DNA from: Streptomyces sp. Tu 3180
GTDB lineage: Bacteria; Actinomycetota; Actinomycetes; Streptomycetales; Streptomycetaceae
Assembly (NCBI RefSeq): GCF_009852415.1
Contig: NZ_WOXS01000002.1
Location: forward strand, 3,884,001 to 3,948,000
Direction: 5' to 3'
DNA: 64,000 nt
The translations under genes were made by a program, and so were the position numbers. Shown piece after piece: positions 1-8,787 of the stretch. The number at the start of each line of letters is the position of its first letter. The stretch's first letter is position 1. The notes under the pieces were generated by a model. That model was not told where the DNA came from and did not search any database. It was given only the letters and a program-made list of their open reading frames with translations.

Positions 1-30
1 ACTGAGGGCGATTCACCCGAGGTGATGAAG

Positions 31-60
31 AGGGGCCCCGCAGGCTGCTGCGGGGCCCCT
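31..60 (+). terminator. Strong hairpin terminator at left edge
   Basis: A perfect 13-bp stem (31-43 with 48-60) encloses a 4-nt loop and is followed by a T-rich stretch. It most likely ends a gene whose body lies left of the window; no start of that gene is visible. Confidence 0.75.
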
Positions 61-201
61 CTTCTTGTCGACAAACACCCCGGCACAACGGTCATTTCGA
101 GCAGTGTGCGTCAACACGCGCCCGCGCGACCCGGGCCCTGCCGTCCCTCGAACCGGTGACGGCGAGTTTCCACCCCGCTACCTGCCGCTACCCTCACACG
201 C

Positions 202-657
202 GTGAAGCACTCCACGAACCCTCAGACGCGACGCGGCGGGGGCCCCGCCCTCCGGGTCGGCCGCACCCTCGCCTTCGTCCTGCCCGTCGTCCTGGTGCTC
301 TCCGGGACCCTCGCGGTCGCGCGAGTCAACTGGTCGGGGAACCCCTCGAGCCCGGTGCTCACCGTCGCGGACGCCTCCGTCTCCGGCGCCTCCCCGCGTG
401 CCGCGGGACGCGCGCCGCAGGACGTGCTGCGCGACACGCTGCTGGTCGAACTGCAGGAGGAGGACCCGGGCGTGGCGCTCACCCACCTCCAGCAGGCCGT
501 CGACGACCGCCCGTCGCTGGCGAGGTACTGCGCGTCCATCGCCCGCTCCCTCGGCAGGGCCGCGGTCCGGATGTACGGCCCCACCAGGGCCCAGTCCTAC
601 GCCCGTCCGGTCTGCGACACCTCCTTCGCGTCGGGGGTCGTCGCCGCCCGGCGCTGA
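202..657 (+). CDS. Membrane-anchored conserved hypothetical protein
   Basis: A 151-residue protein starting at GTG. A basic N-terminus is followed by one hydrophobic segment (about residues 22-42), so it is a signal anchor or an uncleaved signal peptide with the rest outside the cell. The C-terminal half is mostly helical with two Cys (near 109 and 138) that could pair. I recognise no catalytic motif. It lies 101 nt before the nucleotidyltransferase on the same strand. There is no clear Shine-Dalgarno before this GTG, so the exact start is uncertain. Codon use is normal for the region, which supports real coding. Function unknown. Confidence 0.6.
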   Translation: MKHSTNPQTRRGGGPALRVGRTLAFVLPVVLVLSGTLAVARVNWSGNPSSPVLTVADASVSGASPRAAGRAPQDVLRDTLLVELQEEDPGVALTHLQQAVDDRPSLARYCASIARSLGRAAVRMYGPTRAQSYARPVCDTSFASGVVAARR

Positions 658-758
658 GCGCACGGCCCGCCACGCCGGCCGCACGGCACCGCGGCGGTGC
701 CGGCGCGAGGGGCCACCGGAGACCCGTCCGCCCGCGGGGCGCCACGTACAGTTCGCTC

Positions 759-1490
759 ATGACCGATCCGAGCGCCGCGTCCCGCCCCCTCCAAGCCGTC
801 GTCCTGGCCGGCGGCCAAGGCTCCCGGCTCCGTCCGTACACCGACGACCGGCCCAAGCCGATGGTCGAGATCCCCGGCACGGGGACCCCGATCATCGGCC
901 ATCAGCTCTCCTGGCTCGCCGAGGAGGGCGTGACGGACGTGGTGGTCTCCTGCGGCCACCTCGCCGAGGTCCTGCAGAAGTGGCTGGAGACCGTGGACCT
1001 GCCCGTCTCCGTCACCACCGTCGTCGAGACGGAGCCCCTCGGCCGCGGCGGCGGCCTGAAGTACGCCGCCGCGCACCTCCCGTACCCGGACCGGCCCTGG
1101 TACGCCACCAACGGCGACATCTGGACCCGTTTCTCGCTGCGCGACATGGCGGACTTCCACACCGAGCGGGACGCCGTCGCGACCCTCGCCCTGGCCCGCC
1201 CGCGCATCCCGTGGGGCGCGGTGCGCACGGACGGCTTCGGCCACATCACCGACTTCATCGAGGCCCCGCCGTCGACCTTCGAGATCAACGCGGGCGTGTA
1301 CGTCTTCTCCCCCGAGTTCACCGGTCTGCTCCCGGAGCGCGGCGACCACGAGCGCACCACGTTCCCGCACCTGGCGCGCGAGCGCCGGCTGGCCGGGTTC
1401 CCGATCCCCCAGGGCTCCTACTGGCGGGCGATCGACACCGCCAAGGACCTGACGGAGGCGGCGAAGGAGCTGGCGGCGCAGAAGCGCTGA
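759..1490 (+). CDS. Sugar-phosphate nucleotidyltransferase (NTP_transferase family)
   Basis: A 243-residue cytoplasmic enzyme expected to join an NTP to a sugar 1-phosphate and release pyrophosphate. The N-terminal signature LAGGQGSRLRPYTDDRPKP is the nucleotide-binding loop of the ManC/RfbA/GlmU fold, and 'NGDIW' near residue 120 fits the metal-binding Asp. It lacks the C-terminal left-handed beta-helix of longer GMP- or GlcNAc-1P transferases, so it is a single-domain form. The ATG at 759 is chosen because homology begins at once. Mannose-1-phosphate guanylyltransferase is one possible specificity, but the sugar and nucleotide cannot be read from the sequence. It converges on the doxX-like gene, separated by a long hairpin. 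Confidence 0.8.
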   Translation: MTDPSAASRPLQAVVLAGGQGSRLRPYTDDRPKPMVEIPGTGTPIIGHQLSWLAEEGVTDVVVSCGHLAEVLQKWLETVDLPVSVTTVVETEPLGRGGGLKYAAAHLPYPDRPWYATNGDIWTRFSLRDMADFHTERDAVATLALARPRIPWGAVRTDGFGHITDFIEAPPSTFEINAGVYVFSPEFTGLLPERGDHERTTFPHLARERRLAGFPIPQGSYWRAIDTAKDLTEAAKELAAQKR

Positions 1491-1524
1491 CCCGCCCGGC
1501 ACCTCCTCACCCGGCACGTCTTCC

Positions 1525-1585
1525 GCCCGCACACGGCGAAGGGGTCCCGCACGGACGGTGCGGGACCCCTTCGCCGTGTGCGGGC
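1525..1585. terminator. 28-bp bidirectional terminator between convergent genes
   Basis: Positions 1525-1552 pair perfectly with 1558-1585 around a 5-nt loop. The hairpin sits between the stop of the nucleotidyltransferase (+) and the stop of the doxX-like gene (-), so it can serve both strands. Confidence 0.85.
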
Positions 1586-1594
1586 GGGTGGCCC

Positions 1595-3286
1595 CTACCC
1601 CAGGAGGCCGCCCACGAGGCCCCGTTCCCCGGTGGAGCCGCCGCCGCTGCCGCCGCCGCCACTGCCACCGCTCGGGGTGCCGCTGCCGCCGCCGGTGGCG
1701 CTGCCGCCCGAGGTCGGACCGGAACTGGTGCTCGGCGCCTGCCCGGCCGGGGAGGACTGCTGGGGCGGCGCCTGCCCGGTGCTGCCCCGGGTCTGGCTGG
1801 GGGCGCCGGTGACGGCGCCGGCGCCCTGGGTCGCACCGGGGGTGGTGGATCCGGCGGACGGGCCGGTCGAGCCGGACGTCGCGGCGCTCCGGCTGGGGGA
1901 GGTGGAGGCCGACGGGGTGCGCCGCTCCGGCGACTCGCCGGGCTCCTGCGGGAGCGGGGAGCCGGGGAGTTCGTTGCGCGGGGCCTCTCCGGGGCCCGGG
2001 ACCACCACGCGGTCGGCGTCCCGGACGGCGCCGCCGAGCAGCGAGCCGACGAGCAGGGTGAGCCCGCAGACGACGGCGGTGACGAGGGCGCCGCGGCGCA
2101 GGACGTGGCGGCGCAGGTCCCAGATGTCGGCGCGGGGGCCGAGCCGGCGCCAGGCGCCGCCCGCGAGGCGGCCGTCGACGGAGTAGACGGGGGCGCCCGC
2201 GATGATCAGCGGGGACCAGGCGGCGAGGTAGATGATGTCGGGCGTCTCGTAGACGGGGGCGCTCTTCCAGCTCACGGTGACCAGCAGTGCCGCCGAGAGC
2301 AGCGCGCCGAACGCGGCCGCCAGGCGCTGCCAGCAGCCGAGGACGGTCAGGACGCCGACGACGACCTGGAGGAAGGCGATGGCCAGTCCCGAGCCGACGG
2401 GGTGCTCCAGGGCGAACCGGCGCAGCGGCTCGGCGACGTCCCAGGGGTGCAGGGTGTGCAGCCACTTGACCATGGAGCCGCGCTTGCCGCCCTCGAAGTA
2501 GAGGGGGTCGCAGAGCTTGCCCATCCCGGCGTAGACGGAGATGGATCCGAGCAGGACCCGCAGCGGGAGCAGGACGACGCCGAGGTTCATCCGGCGGCCG
2601 GGGTAGTAGGCGTGCCGGGCCGGGTCGTCGCCGTGCCGCCTGCCGCGCCGGCCGGTGTCCCGGTACCCGGCGGCCCGGTGGGCGCCGGTGTCCTCGAACT
2701 CGTCGTCGGCGTAGGCGGGTCCGGGGTGGCCGGGGGCGTCGTGGAAGGGCTCGTCGTAGGCGCTGCCGACCGTGCGCAGGGGGGGCAGCAGGGGGCCGTC
2801 GCCGGGCCGGCGCGGGGCGCCGACGAACGGGCTCTCGAGGGGCTGGGTGTCCGGGCCGTCGTCGTGGTCGTCGTGACCGGGGCGGGGGATGACCCGGGTG
2901 CCCCCGGTGTCGGCGAGCGGCTCGTCGGCGTGGCGGACGCCTCCGTGCCGCACGGCCTGGAGGAGCCGGTGGGCGCCGGTGTCGTCGGGGGCGGAGCGGC
3001 CGCTCCAGACGACGGGACGGCGGCGGGCGGGGGCCTGGCCCGCCGCGCCCATGGTGGTGACGACGGGGATGCGGGCGGTGTCCTCGGCGGCGCTCACGTG
3101 CCGTGCGATCCGCGGCGACCGGGCGCGCCGCGCCGAAGCGCCCAGCTGCACGCGGAAGCTGGCGTGATTGACGATGACCTGCGCCGGATCGCTCGGCACC
3201 TTCACCATGCTCAGCGCGGGAGCGTCGTCGAGTCCCGACGAGCGGTCCCCCGTGGGTGTGCGGGGTGTTCTGGTGTCCACACTCAT
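1595..3286 (-). CDS. DoxX-family membrane protein with long disordered ends
   Basis: 563 residues. The first ~220 are charged, Pro/Asp-rich and probably disordered in the cytoplasm. A DoxX-type four-helix membrane domain follows, beginning at 'MNLGVVLLPLRVLLG' and running through 'GSGLAIAFLQVVVGVLTVLG' to 'DIIYLAAWSPLIIAGAP'. A further helix (about residues 390-415) leads into an external tail rich in Ser, Gly, Thr and Pro. DoxX proteins are small membrane subunits related to quinone or thiol oxidation systems; the long extensions are typical of Streptomyces homologues. No redox Cys pair is obvious, so the biochemical role is open. It is read leftwards, ending at the long shared terminator. 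Confidence 0.75.
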   Translation of the reverse strand: MSVDTRTPRTPTGDRSSGLDDAPALSMVKVPSDPAQVIVNHASFRVQLGASARRARSPRIARHVSAAEDTARIPVVTTMGAAGQAPARRRPVVWSGRSAPDDTGAHRLLQAVRHGGVRHADEPLADTGGTRVIPRPGHDDHDDGPDTQPLESPFVGAPRRPGDGPLLPPLRTVGSAYDEPFHDAPGHPGPAYADDEFEDTGAHRAAGYRDTGRRGRRHGDDPARHAYYPGRRMNLGVVLLPLRVLLGSISVYAGMGKLCDPLYFEGGKRGSMVKWLHTLHPWDVAEPLRRFALEHPVGSGLAIAFLQVVVGVLTVLGCWQRLAAAFGALLSAALLVTVSWKSAPVYETPDIIYLAAWSPLIIAGAPVYSVDGRLAGGAWRRLGPRADIWDLRRHVLRRGALVTAVVCGLTLLVGSLLGGAVRDADRVVVPGPGEAPRNELPGSPLPQEPGESPERRTPSASTSPSRSAATSGSTGPSAGSTTPGATQGAGAVTGAPSQTRGSTGQAPPQQSSPAGQAPSTSSGPTSGGSATGGGSGTPSGGSGGGGSGGGSTGERGLVGGLLG

Positions 3287-3404
3287 CTAACCGAGTGACG
3301 TGGTGTTAGGACACTGCCTCGACCTGCCGGATGTGTCCGGACCGCGTCAAGCTGGCCCGGATCACCCGGAACGCCCCGTGTGGGTGACGGCGCCGAACGT
3401 CCGT

Positions 3405-4346
3405 TCAGGCCCGGCGCCGAGCCGCCTCGTACAGGACGATGCCCGCCGCCACACCGGCGTTGAGCGACTCCGCGCCGCCCGGCATCGGGATCCGCACCCG
3501 GAAGTCGCAGGTCTCGCCGACCAGCCGGGACAGCCCCTTGCCCTCGCTGCCGACGACGATGACGACCGGGCCCTCGAGCGCGTCCAGCTCGCCGATCTCG
3601 GCGTCCCCGTCGGCGGCCAGGCCGACGACCGTGATCCCGGCCTTCTTGTACGCCTCCAGGGCGCGCGTGAGGTTGGTGGCGCGGGCGACGGGCGTACGGG
3701 CGGCCGTGCCCGCGGACGTCTTCCAGGCACCGGCGGTCATCCCGGCGGCGCGCCGCTCGGGCACGACCACGCCGTGGCCGCCGAAGGCGGAGACGGAGCG
3801 GACGACGGCGCCGAGGTTGCGCGGGTCGGTGACGCCGTCGAGGGCGACGATCAGCGGGTCCTCGCCCTCGTCGTGGGCGCCCGCGACGAGGTCCTCGGGG
3901 TGGGCGTACTCGTACGGCGGGACCTGGAGGACCAGGCCCTGGTGGTTCAGGCCGTTGGTCATGCGGTCGAGTTCGGGGCGGGGCGCCTCCATGAGGTTGA
4001 TCCCGCCGCGCTCGGCCGCGAGCTGGAGCGCCTCGCGCACCCGCTCGTCGTTGTCGATGAACTGCTGGACGTACAGCGTGGAGGCGGGCACGCCCCCGCG
4101 CAGCGCCTCGACGACGGGGTTGCGGCCGACGACGAGTTCGGACGCCGAGCGGCCCCCGCCGCGCCGCTGCTGCGGGCGCCCCTGGGCGCGGCGCGCCTTC
4201 GCCTGGGCGGCGCGCTGCTTGGCGTGGCCCTTGCGCATCTCGGCGGGCGGCGTCGGCCCCTTGCCTTCGAGGCCCCGGCGCCGCTGGCCGCCACTGCCGA
4301 CCTGCGCGCCCTTCTTGCCGGACATGCGGCGGTTGTTCGCGGCCAT
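3405..4346 (-). CDS. rlmB: 23S rRNA (guanosine-2'-O-)-methyltransferase RlmB (SPOUT)
   Basis: A 313-residue SAM-dependent methyltransferase of the SpoU/TrmH class that 2'-O-methylates a guanosine in domain V of 23S rRNA. The N-terminal ~65 residues are Lys/Arg/Gln-rich, as usual in actinobacteria. An L30e-like substrate-binding domain follows ('VVGRNPVVEALRGG'), then the trefoil-knot catalytic domain with all three SPOUT motifs: 'DGVTDPRNLGAVVRS', 'VVGSEGKGLSRLV' and 'IPMPGGAESLNAGVAAGI'. The ATG at 4346 is used. It lies 139 nt downstream of cysS on the same strand, a pairing conserved in actinobacteria, so the two may be cotranscribed. Confidence 0.93.
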   Translation of the reverse strand: MAANNRRMSGKKGAQVGSGGQRRRGLEGKGPTPPAEMRKGHAKQRAAQAKARRAQGRPQQRRGGGRSASELVVGRNPVVEALRGGVPASTLYVQQFIDNDERVREALQLAAERGGINLMEAPRPELDRMTNGLNHQGLVLQVPPYEYAHPEDLVAGAHDEGEDPLIVALDGVTDPRNLGAVVRSVSAFGGHGVVVPERRAAGMTAGAWKTSAGTAARTPVARATNLTRALEAYKKAGITVVGLAADGDAEIGELDALEGPVVIVVGSEGKGLSRLVGETCDFRVRIPMPGGAESLNAGVAAGIVLYEAARRRA

Positions 4347-4485
4347 GAGGTATCCGTCTCCGTGAAGTGGTGGGTGCGTGCGTTGCGTCTATGGAGTGTG
4401 TCTGTGCGGTGTGCCGCCCGGGCCCCCGGGCGGCACGGCCGATCACGGGGAGCCGCGGGGCTCCCCGTGGACCGCTGCCGGTTCC

Positions 4486-5886
4486 TCAGCGCGGGCCGAG
4501 GCTCCAGCGCGGTCCCTGCGGGCCGTCCTCGATGACCAGCCCGGACTGGTTGAGCTGGTCGCGGATGGCGTCCGCGGTGGTCCAGTCCTTGCGGGCCCGG
4601 GCGGCCTCGCGCTGGTCGAGGACGAGGCGGACGAGGCTGTCGACCACGCCGTGCAGGTCCTCGCCGCTCCCGTCCTCGCCGGCCCAGTGCGGGTCGAGGG
4701 GGTCGAGGCCGAGGACGCCGAGCATGGCGCGGACCTCGGCGAGGCGGGCGACCACGGCCTCCTTGTCGTCGGCGGCCAGTGCGCTGTTGCCCTGCCGGAC
4801 GGTGGTGTGCACCACCGCCAGCGCCTGCGGCACGCCCAGGTCGTCGTCCATGGCCTCGGCGAACGCGGGCGGCACCTCGGCGGACGGCTCGACCGGCCCT
4901 CCGGCGAGTTCCACGGCGCGCTGCACGAAGCCCTCGATCCGGGCGAACGCGGACTCGGCCTCGCGCAGGGCCTCCTCGCTGTACTCGATCATCGAGCGGT
5001 AGTGCGGGGTGCCGAGGTAGTAGCGCAGCACGACGGGCCGCCACCGCTTGACCATCTCGCTGACGAGCACCGAGTTGCCGAGCGACTTCGACATCTTCTC
5101 GCCGCTCATGGTGACCCAGGCGTTGTGCACCCAGTAGCGGGCGAACTCGTCGCCGTAGGCCTTGGCCTGGGCGATCTCGTTCTCGTGGTGCGGGAAGACC
5201 AGGTCGAGGCCGCCGCCGTGGATGTCGAAGGCGGAGCCGAGGTACTTGTGCGCCATCGCCGAGCACTCCAGGTGCCAGCCCGGGCGCCCGCGGCCCCACG
5301 GCGTCTCCCAGCTCGGCTCGCCGGGCCTGGCCGCCTTCCACATGGCGAAGTCGCGCGGGTCGCGCTTGCCGGTCTCGCCCTCGCCGGAGGGCTGGAGGAG
5401 GTTCTCCAGCTCCTGGTTGGACAGCTCCAGGTACTGCGGGAACGAGGTGACGGCGAAGTAGACGTTGCCGTCGGCCTCGTAGGCGTGGCCGCGCTCGATG
5501 AGGCCGCGCATCATCTCGACCATCTCGGTGATGTGGCCGGTGGCGCGCGGTTCGTAGGTCGGCGGCAGGCAGCCGAGGGCGCGGTAGCCGTCGGTGAAGG
5601 CGCGCTCGTTCTCGTAGCCGATGGACCACCAGGGGCGGTTCTGCTCGGCGGACTTGGTGATGATCTTGTCGTCGATGTCGGTGACGTTGCGGACGAACGT
5701 CACCTCCAGGCCGCGGTACTCGAACCAGCGGCGCATGATGTCGAAGTTCAGACCCGAGCGGATGTGCCCGATGTGCGGCGCCGCCTGCACGGTGGCACCA
5801 CACAGGTAGATCGAGACGCAACCCGGATGGAGCGGGGTGAAGTCACGGATCTGCCGGGCGCTGGTGTCGTACAGGCGAATAGTCAC
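4486..5886 (-). CDS. cysS: Cysteinyl-tRNA synthetase
   Basis: A 466-residue class I synthetase that charges tRNA-Cys with cysteine in the cytoplasm. It begins V-TIRLYDTSARQ. The zinc ligand Cys29 lies in 'YLCGATVQ', and the HIGH-type motif 'PHIGHIRSG' follows at residues 37-45. The KMSKS loop 'EKMSKSLGNS' is near residue 265, followed by the DALR and anticodon-binding parts. The length matches bacterial CysRS, not the shorter mycothiol ligase MshC. The GTG at 5886 is chosen from homology; GGAGG lies unusually close to it (1 nt), while the upstream in-frame ATG (5949) has no homology. It is followed by rlmB. Confidence 0.95.
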   Translation of the reverse strand: MTIRLYDTSARQIRDFTPLHPGCVSIYLCGATVQAAPHIGHIRSGLNFDIMRRWFEYRGLEVTFVRNVTDIDDKIITKSAEQNRPWWSIGYENERAFTDGYRALGCLPPTYEPRATGHITEMVEMMRGLIERGHAYEADGNVYFAVTSFPQYLELSNQELENLLQPSGEGETGKRDPRDFAMWKAARPGEPSWETPWGRGRPGWHLECSAMAHKYLGSAFDIHGGGLDLVFPHHENEIAQAKAYGDEFARYWVHNAWVTMSGEKMSKSLGNSVLVSEMVKRWRPVVLRYYLGTPHYRSMIEYSEEALREAESAFARIEGFVQRAVELAGGPVEPSAEVPPAFAEAMDDDLGVPQALAVVHTTVRQGNSALAADDKEAVVARLAEVRAMLGVLGLDPLDPHWAGEDGSGEDLHGVVDSLVRLVLDQREAARARKDWTTADAIRDQLNQSGLVIEDGPQGPRWSLGPR

Positions 5887-6033
5887 GCCTCCAGGGTAGT
5901 GGGCACCGGGGCGTGCGGTGCGCCTCACCGTCCCGACGGCGTTTGTCACGCGCGGGCCGGTGCGGGCCGGCCGTGCCCGAGGGGGGCGGGGCCGGGTGCC
6001 GGCACGCGGCCCCGCACCCCTCGGGCGGCAGGG

Positions 6034-6537
6034 TCACCCCTCCCGTACGACCAGGGCCGTCGCCACCGCCATCAGGCCCTCTCCCCTGCCGGGGAAGCCG
6101 AGCCCGTCCGTCGTGGCACCCGACACCGACACCGGCGCCCCGGCGGCCTCCGAGAGGAGCTCCTGGGCCTCGTCCCTGCGCCTGCCGATCTTCGGGCGGG
6201 GGCCGACCACCTGCACCGCGACGTTGCCGATGCGGAAGCCCGCCTCCCGGACGATCCGGGCGGCCTCCGTCAGCAGGGTCACGCCCGACGCGCCGGACCA
6301 CTCGGGCCGGCCGGTGCCGAAGTGCTGTCCCAGGTCGCCGAGCCCGGCGGCGGAGAACAGGGCGTTGCAGGCGGCGTGCGCGACGACGTCCGCGTCGGAG
6401 TGCCCGGCCAGGCCCGGCCCCTCGCCCTCCCACTTCAGGCCGGCGCACCAGAGCTCGCGGCCCTCCTCGAAGGCGTGGACGTCGGTGCCGATGCCCACCT
6501 GTGGCAGCGGGTACGCAGGATGCGCCTCAGAAGCCAT
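6034..6537 (-). CDS. ispF: 2-C-methyl-D-erythritol 2,4-cyclodiphosphate synthase
   Basis: 167 residues. It catalyses the fifth step of the non-mevalonate (MEP) isoprenoid pathway, cyclising CDP-ME 2-phosphate to MEcPP with release of CMP. The zinc-site motif 'GTDVHAFEEG' and the second motif 'AGHSDADVVAHAACNAL' are present, and the 'SATTDGLGFPGRGEG'-like C-terminal CDP-binding segment is intact. Its 5' end overlaps ispD by 11 nt on the same strand, so translational coupling is likely. The ispD-ispF pair downstream of carD is the standard actinobacterial arrangement. Confidence 0.95.
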   Translation of the reverse strand: MASEAHPAYPLPQVGIGTDVHAFEEGRELWCAGLKWEGEGPGLAGHSDADVVAHAACNALFSAAGLGDLGQHFGTGRPEWSGASGVTLLTEAARIVREAGFRIGNVAVQVVGPRPKIGRRRDEAQELLSEAAGAPVSVSGATTDGLGFPGRGEGLMAVATALVVREG

Positions 6538-7303
6538 CGTTGAGCCTCCTGCGGGCCAGGACCGCCTCCGCGAGGACCAGGTCGAGGGGGCGGGTGACCT
6601 TGAAGGCCTCCTCGTGCCCGGGGACGGTGACGACGGCGAGACCGAGCTGCTCGACCATGCTCGCGTCGTCGGTGACGTCGTCGGTCACCGTCTCGTGCGC
6701 GCGCACCAGGGCGGCCCGGTCGAAGCCCTGCGGGGTCTGCACCGCACGCAGCAGGGATCGGTCCGGGGTGGCGACCACGCGCTCGGGGTCGCCCGGCGCG
6801 GCGGCGGGCTCCACCTGCTTGACGGTGTCGGCGAGCGGCAGCGCGGGGACGACGGCGGGGGCGCCGTCGCGGACGGCCTCGATGACGGCGTCGACGGTGT
6901 CCACGGGGACGAGCGGGCGGGCCGCGTCGTGCACCAGGACGATGTCGTAGCCGGGCGGCAGCGCGTCCAGGCCGAGCTTCACGGATTCCTGGCGGCTCTC
7001 GCCGCCGGGGACGACGAGGAAGTCGGTCCGCTCGGGCAGGGCGTACGAGTCGAGCAGTGTCTTGACCTCGGCGGCGCCGTCGGGCGGGGCCACGACGACG
7101 ACCAGGGAGACCGCGCGGGAGGCGGCCATCGCGCGGATCGCGTGGATGAGCATGGGGGTGCCGCCCAGCGCGCGGAGCGCCTTGGGGGCACCCGGTCCGA
7201 GGCGTACGCCGCGGCCGGCGGCCGGGATCACGGCCGCCGTGCGGGCGGTCGTACGGCCGGGCGCGGGGGCCGGCGGGGGCGGGGGGAGCGGATCGTCGGA
7301 CAT
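6527..7303 (-). CDS. ispD: 2-C-methyl-D-erythritol 4-phosphate cytidylyltransferase
   Basis: 258 residues. The third MEP-pathway enzyme, it joins CTP to MEP. After a Pro-rich leader of about 20 residues comes the CTP-binding loop 'AVIPAAGRGVRLGPGAPKA', then 'VHDAARPLVP' and 'AVQTPQGFDRAAL', all diagnostic of IspD. The gene overlaps ispF by 11 nt, so both enzymes are probably made from one mRNA. The Pro run at residues 6-14 is common in Streptomyces homologues. It lies 331 nt downstream of carD, and a small hairpin sits in that gap. Confidence 0.94.
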   Translation of the reverse strand: MSDDPLPPPPPAPAPGRTTARTAAVIPAAGRGVRLGPGAPKALRALGGTPMLIHAIRAMAASRAVSLVVVVAPPDGAAEVKTLLDSYALPERTDFLVVPGGESRQESVKLGLDALPPGYDIVLVHDAARPLVPVDTVDAVIEAVRDGAPAVVPALPLADTVKQVEPAAAPGDPERVVATPDRSLLRAVQTPQGFDRAALVRAHETVTDDVTDDASMVEQLGLAVVTVPGHEEAFKVTRPLDLVLAEAVLARRRLNDGF

Positions 7304-7634
7304 CGGTTCCTGTCAGGTTTGTGTGCTCGGCCTACGTGGGTATGGCCTGGGCGTACCCCCCGCTCCCGAAGCGGGGGCAGTGCCGGGCGCGACGCCTTGA
7401 CCAGCCCCTTCCGTGACCCTGGTCGGGTCGGTCGCCCGGAGCCCGGCACGCCGGGGGCGGGAACGTGAGTGATGACACATTCCCCCGCGCGGCGCAAGTA
7501 GGGCGCGGACGCGGTGTCGCGCGGCGGCCGGGTGCGAACATGCCGCAGCGCCCGGCGACATCCAGGACGTCATCGGGCACCGCGGCATTTCGATGCGCTG
7601 AGCAGTGCTGAGCGAGCGATGTTCCGCCTCGGTC
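7304..7634. other. Intergenic region between carD and ispD
   Basis: 331 nt without a convincing gene. It holds an 8-bp hairpin at 7356-7376 (stems 7356-7363 and 7369-7376) that could be a weak terminator or an ispD leader structure. The ispD promoter presumably lies here, but no clear -10/-35 pair stands out. Confidence 0.4.
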
Positions 7635-8117
7635 TCAGGAGGCGAGAACCTCGTCGAGCAGGGCCTCGGCCTTGTCCTCGTTGGTGTTCTCCGCGAGGGC
7701 GAGCTCGCTGACCAGAATCTGGCGCGCCTTGGCGAGCATGCGCTTCTCACCGGCGGAGAGTCCACGCTCGCGCTCACGACGCCACAGGTCACGCACGACT
7801 TCCGCGACCTTGATGACGTCGCCCGAGGCGAGCTTCTCCAGGTTTGCCTTGTAGCGACGGGACCAGTTCGTGGGCTCCTCGGCGTACGGCGCGCGCAGCA
7901 CCTCGAAGACCCGGTCCAGCCCGTCCTGACCGACCACATCACGCACGCCGACGAACTCCGCATTGTCCGCTGGCACACGTACCGTCAGGTCACCCTGGGC
8001 GACCTTCAGCACCAAGTAGGTCTTGTCCACGCCTTTGATCTGGCGAGTTTCGATTGCCTCGATCAGCGCGGCCCCGTGATGGGGATAGACCACGGTGTCG
8101 CCAACCTTGAACGTCAT
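7635..8117 (-). CDS. carD: CarD-family RNA polymerase-binding transcription factor
   Basis: 160 residues. CarD binds the RNA polymerase beta subunit through its N-terminal Tudor-like domain and stabilises the open complex at housekeeping and rRNA promoters. The Tudor-like part begins 'FKVGDTVVYPHHGAA', and the C-terminal helical domain carries Trp85 in 'PTNWSRRYKAN', the residue that wedges the upstream edge of the transcription bubble in the mycobacterial protein. Length matches the mycobacterial homologue. A good ribosome site (GGAAGGGG) lies 10 nt before the ATG. Upstream, TACCCT could act as a -10 element near 8145-8150. Confidence 0.95.
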   Translation of the reverse strand: MTFKVGDTVVYPHHGAALIEAIETRQIKGVDKTYLVLKVAQGDLTVRVPADNAEFVGVRDVVGQDGLDRVFEVLRAPYAEEPTNWSRRYKANLEKLASGDVIKVAEVVRDLWRRERERGLSAGEKRMLAKARQILVSELALAENTNEDKAEALLDEVLAS

Positions 8118-8787
8118 GTGACAGGTACCCCTTCCGTGGCTATCCAGGGTAACACGGATACGGCGTCTTCTGAATGGCGTTTTCGCAGGTCAGGGCCATT
8201 CTCGGGGCTTGACAACAGCGACAGGAACGTGCTGCGGACGCCGAGCGGAAGCAGGTATTCGCAGGTGGGAGCCGCTCTCCGGGGCGGCTGAAACGAGCAC
8301 GTCACATACATCCGGAGGCTCGCACGAGTGGCCGAACATCCCCATATGTCCGGTTCCAAGCGCTCGAGTTCCGCTACTCCGTTCGGTGCGCGGAGCCGGG
8401 TTCCGGTCGAATCCGAAATTGATCACGCGGCGCACGGATGAGCGCCGCGTGATCAATTCCCAGGTCGTCCGCGCATTCCCTCACGGAAAATGCGTGACGC
8501 GCGGGGACGGCTATCGCGACTCACGGGGACGGCTATGGCGAAGGCGCCCCGCACGACGCCCCCCGCCCGCTTATGCGAATGGCCGGGGATGCCGGGACGA
8601 AAGTGACCCGTGAGTCACTTGTGGCGGATCACGCCGCCGGGGGGCCGCCTTCCCGGGGAACGGGACGCGCCTCGGGGAGGGTCGGGTGCGGCCGCGCGGG
8701 AACGGCTCGGTAACCTAAGGCCGCTGACAGATCACTTAAGGCGGCTTCACCGGTCGCCCACGCTCGAGTCAAGGAGTTGCCGCCGCC
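8118..8787. other. 670-nt intergenic region with a 17-bp hairpin and short repeats
   Basis: No supported gene; the two ORFs across it have no recognisable protein character. A perfect 17-bp stem (8417-8433 with 8442-8458) has an 8-nt loop and its outer arms are A/T-rich, unlike the surroundings. A 7-bp inverted repeat (GAATGGC/GCCATTC) lies near 8174-8204 in the carD upstream region. The 13-mer CGGGGACGGCTAT occurs twice near 8501 and 8524. The region must hold the carD (-) and lipoprotein (+) promoters and could encode a small RNA. Confidence 0.5.

Noticed and set aside
398..3298. Very long plus-strand ORF across the nucleotidyltransferase and DoxX genes
   Set aside because: It is a high-GC shadow frame rich in Arg/Pro/Gly; real genes with clear families occupy the other frames.
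8209..8613. 134-codon ORF in the carD upstream gap
   Set aside because: No protein-like composition, no ribosome site, and it runs through a perfect hairpin.
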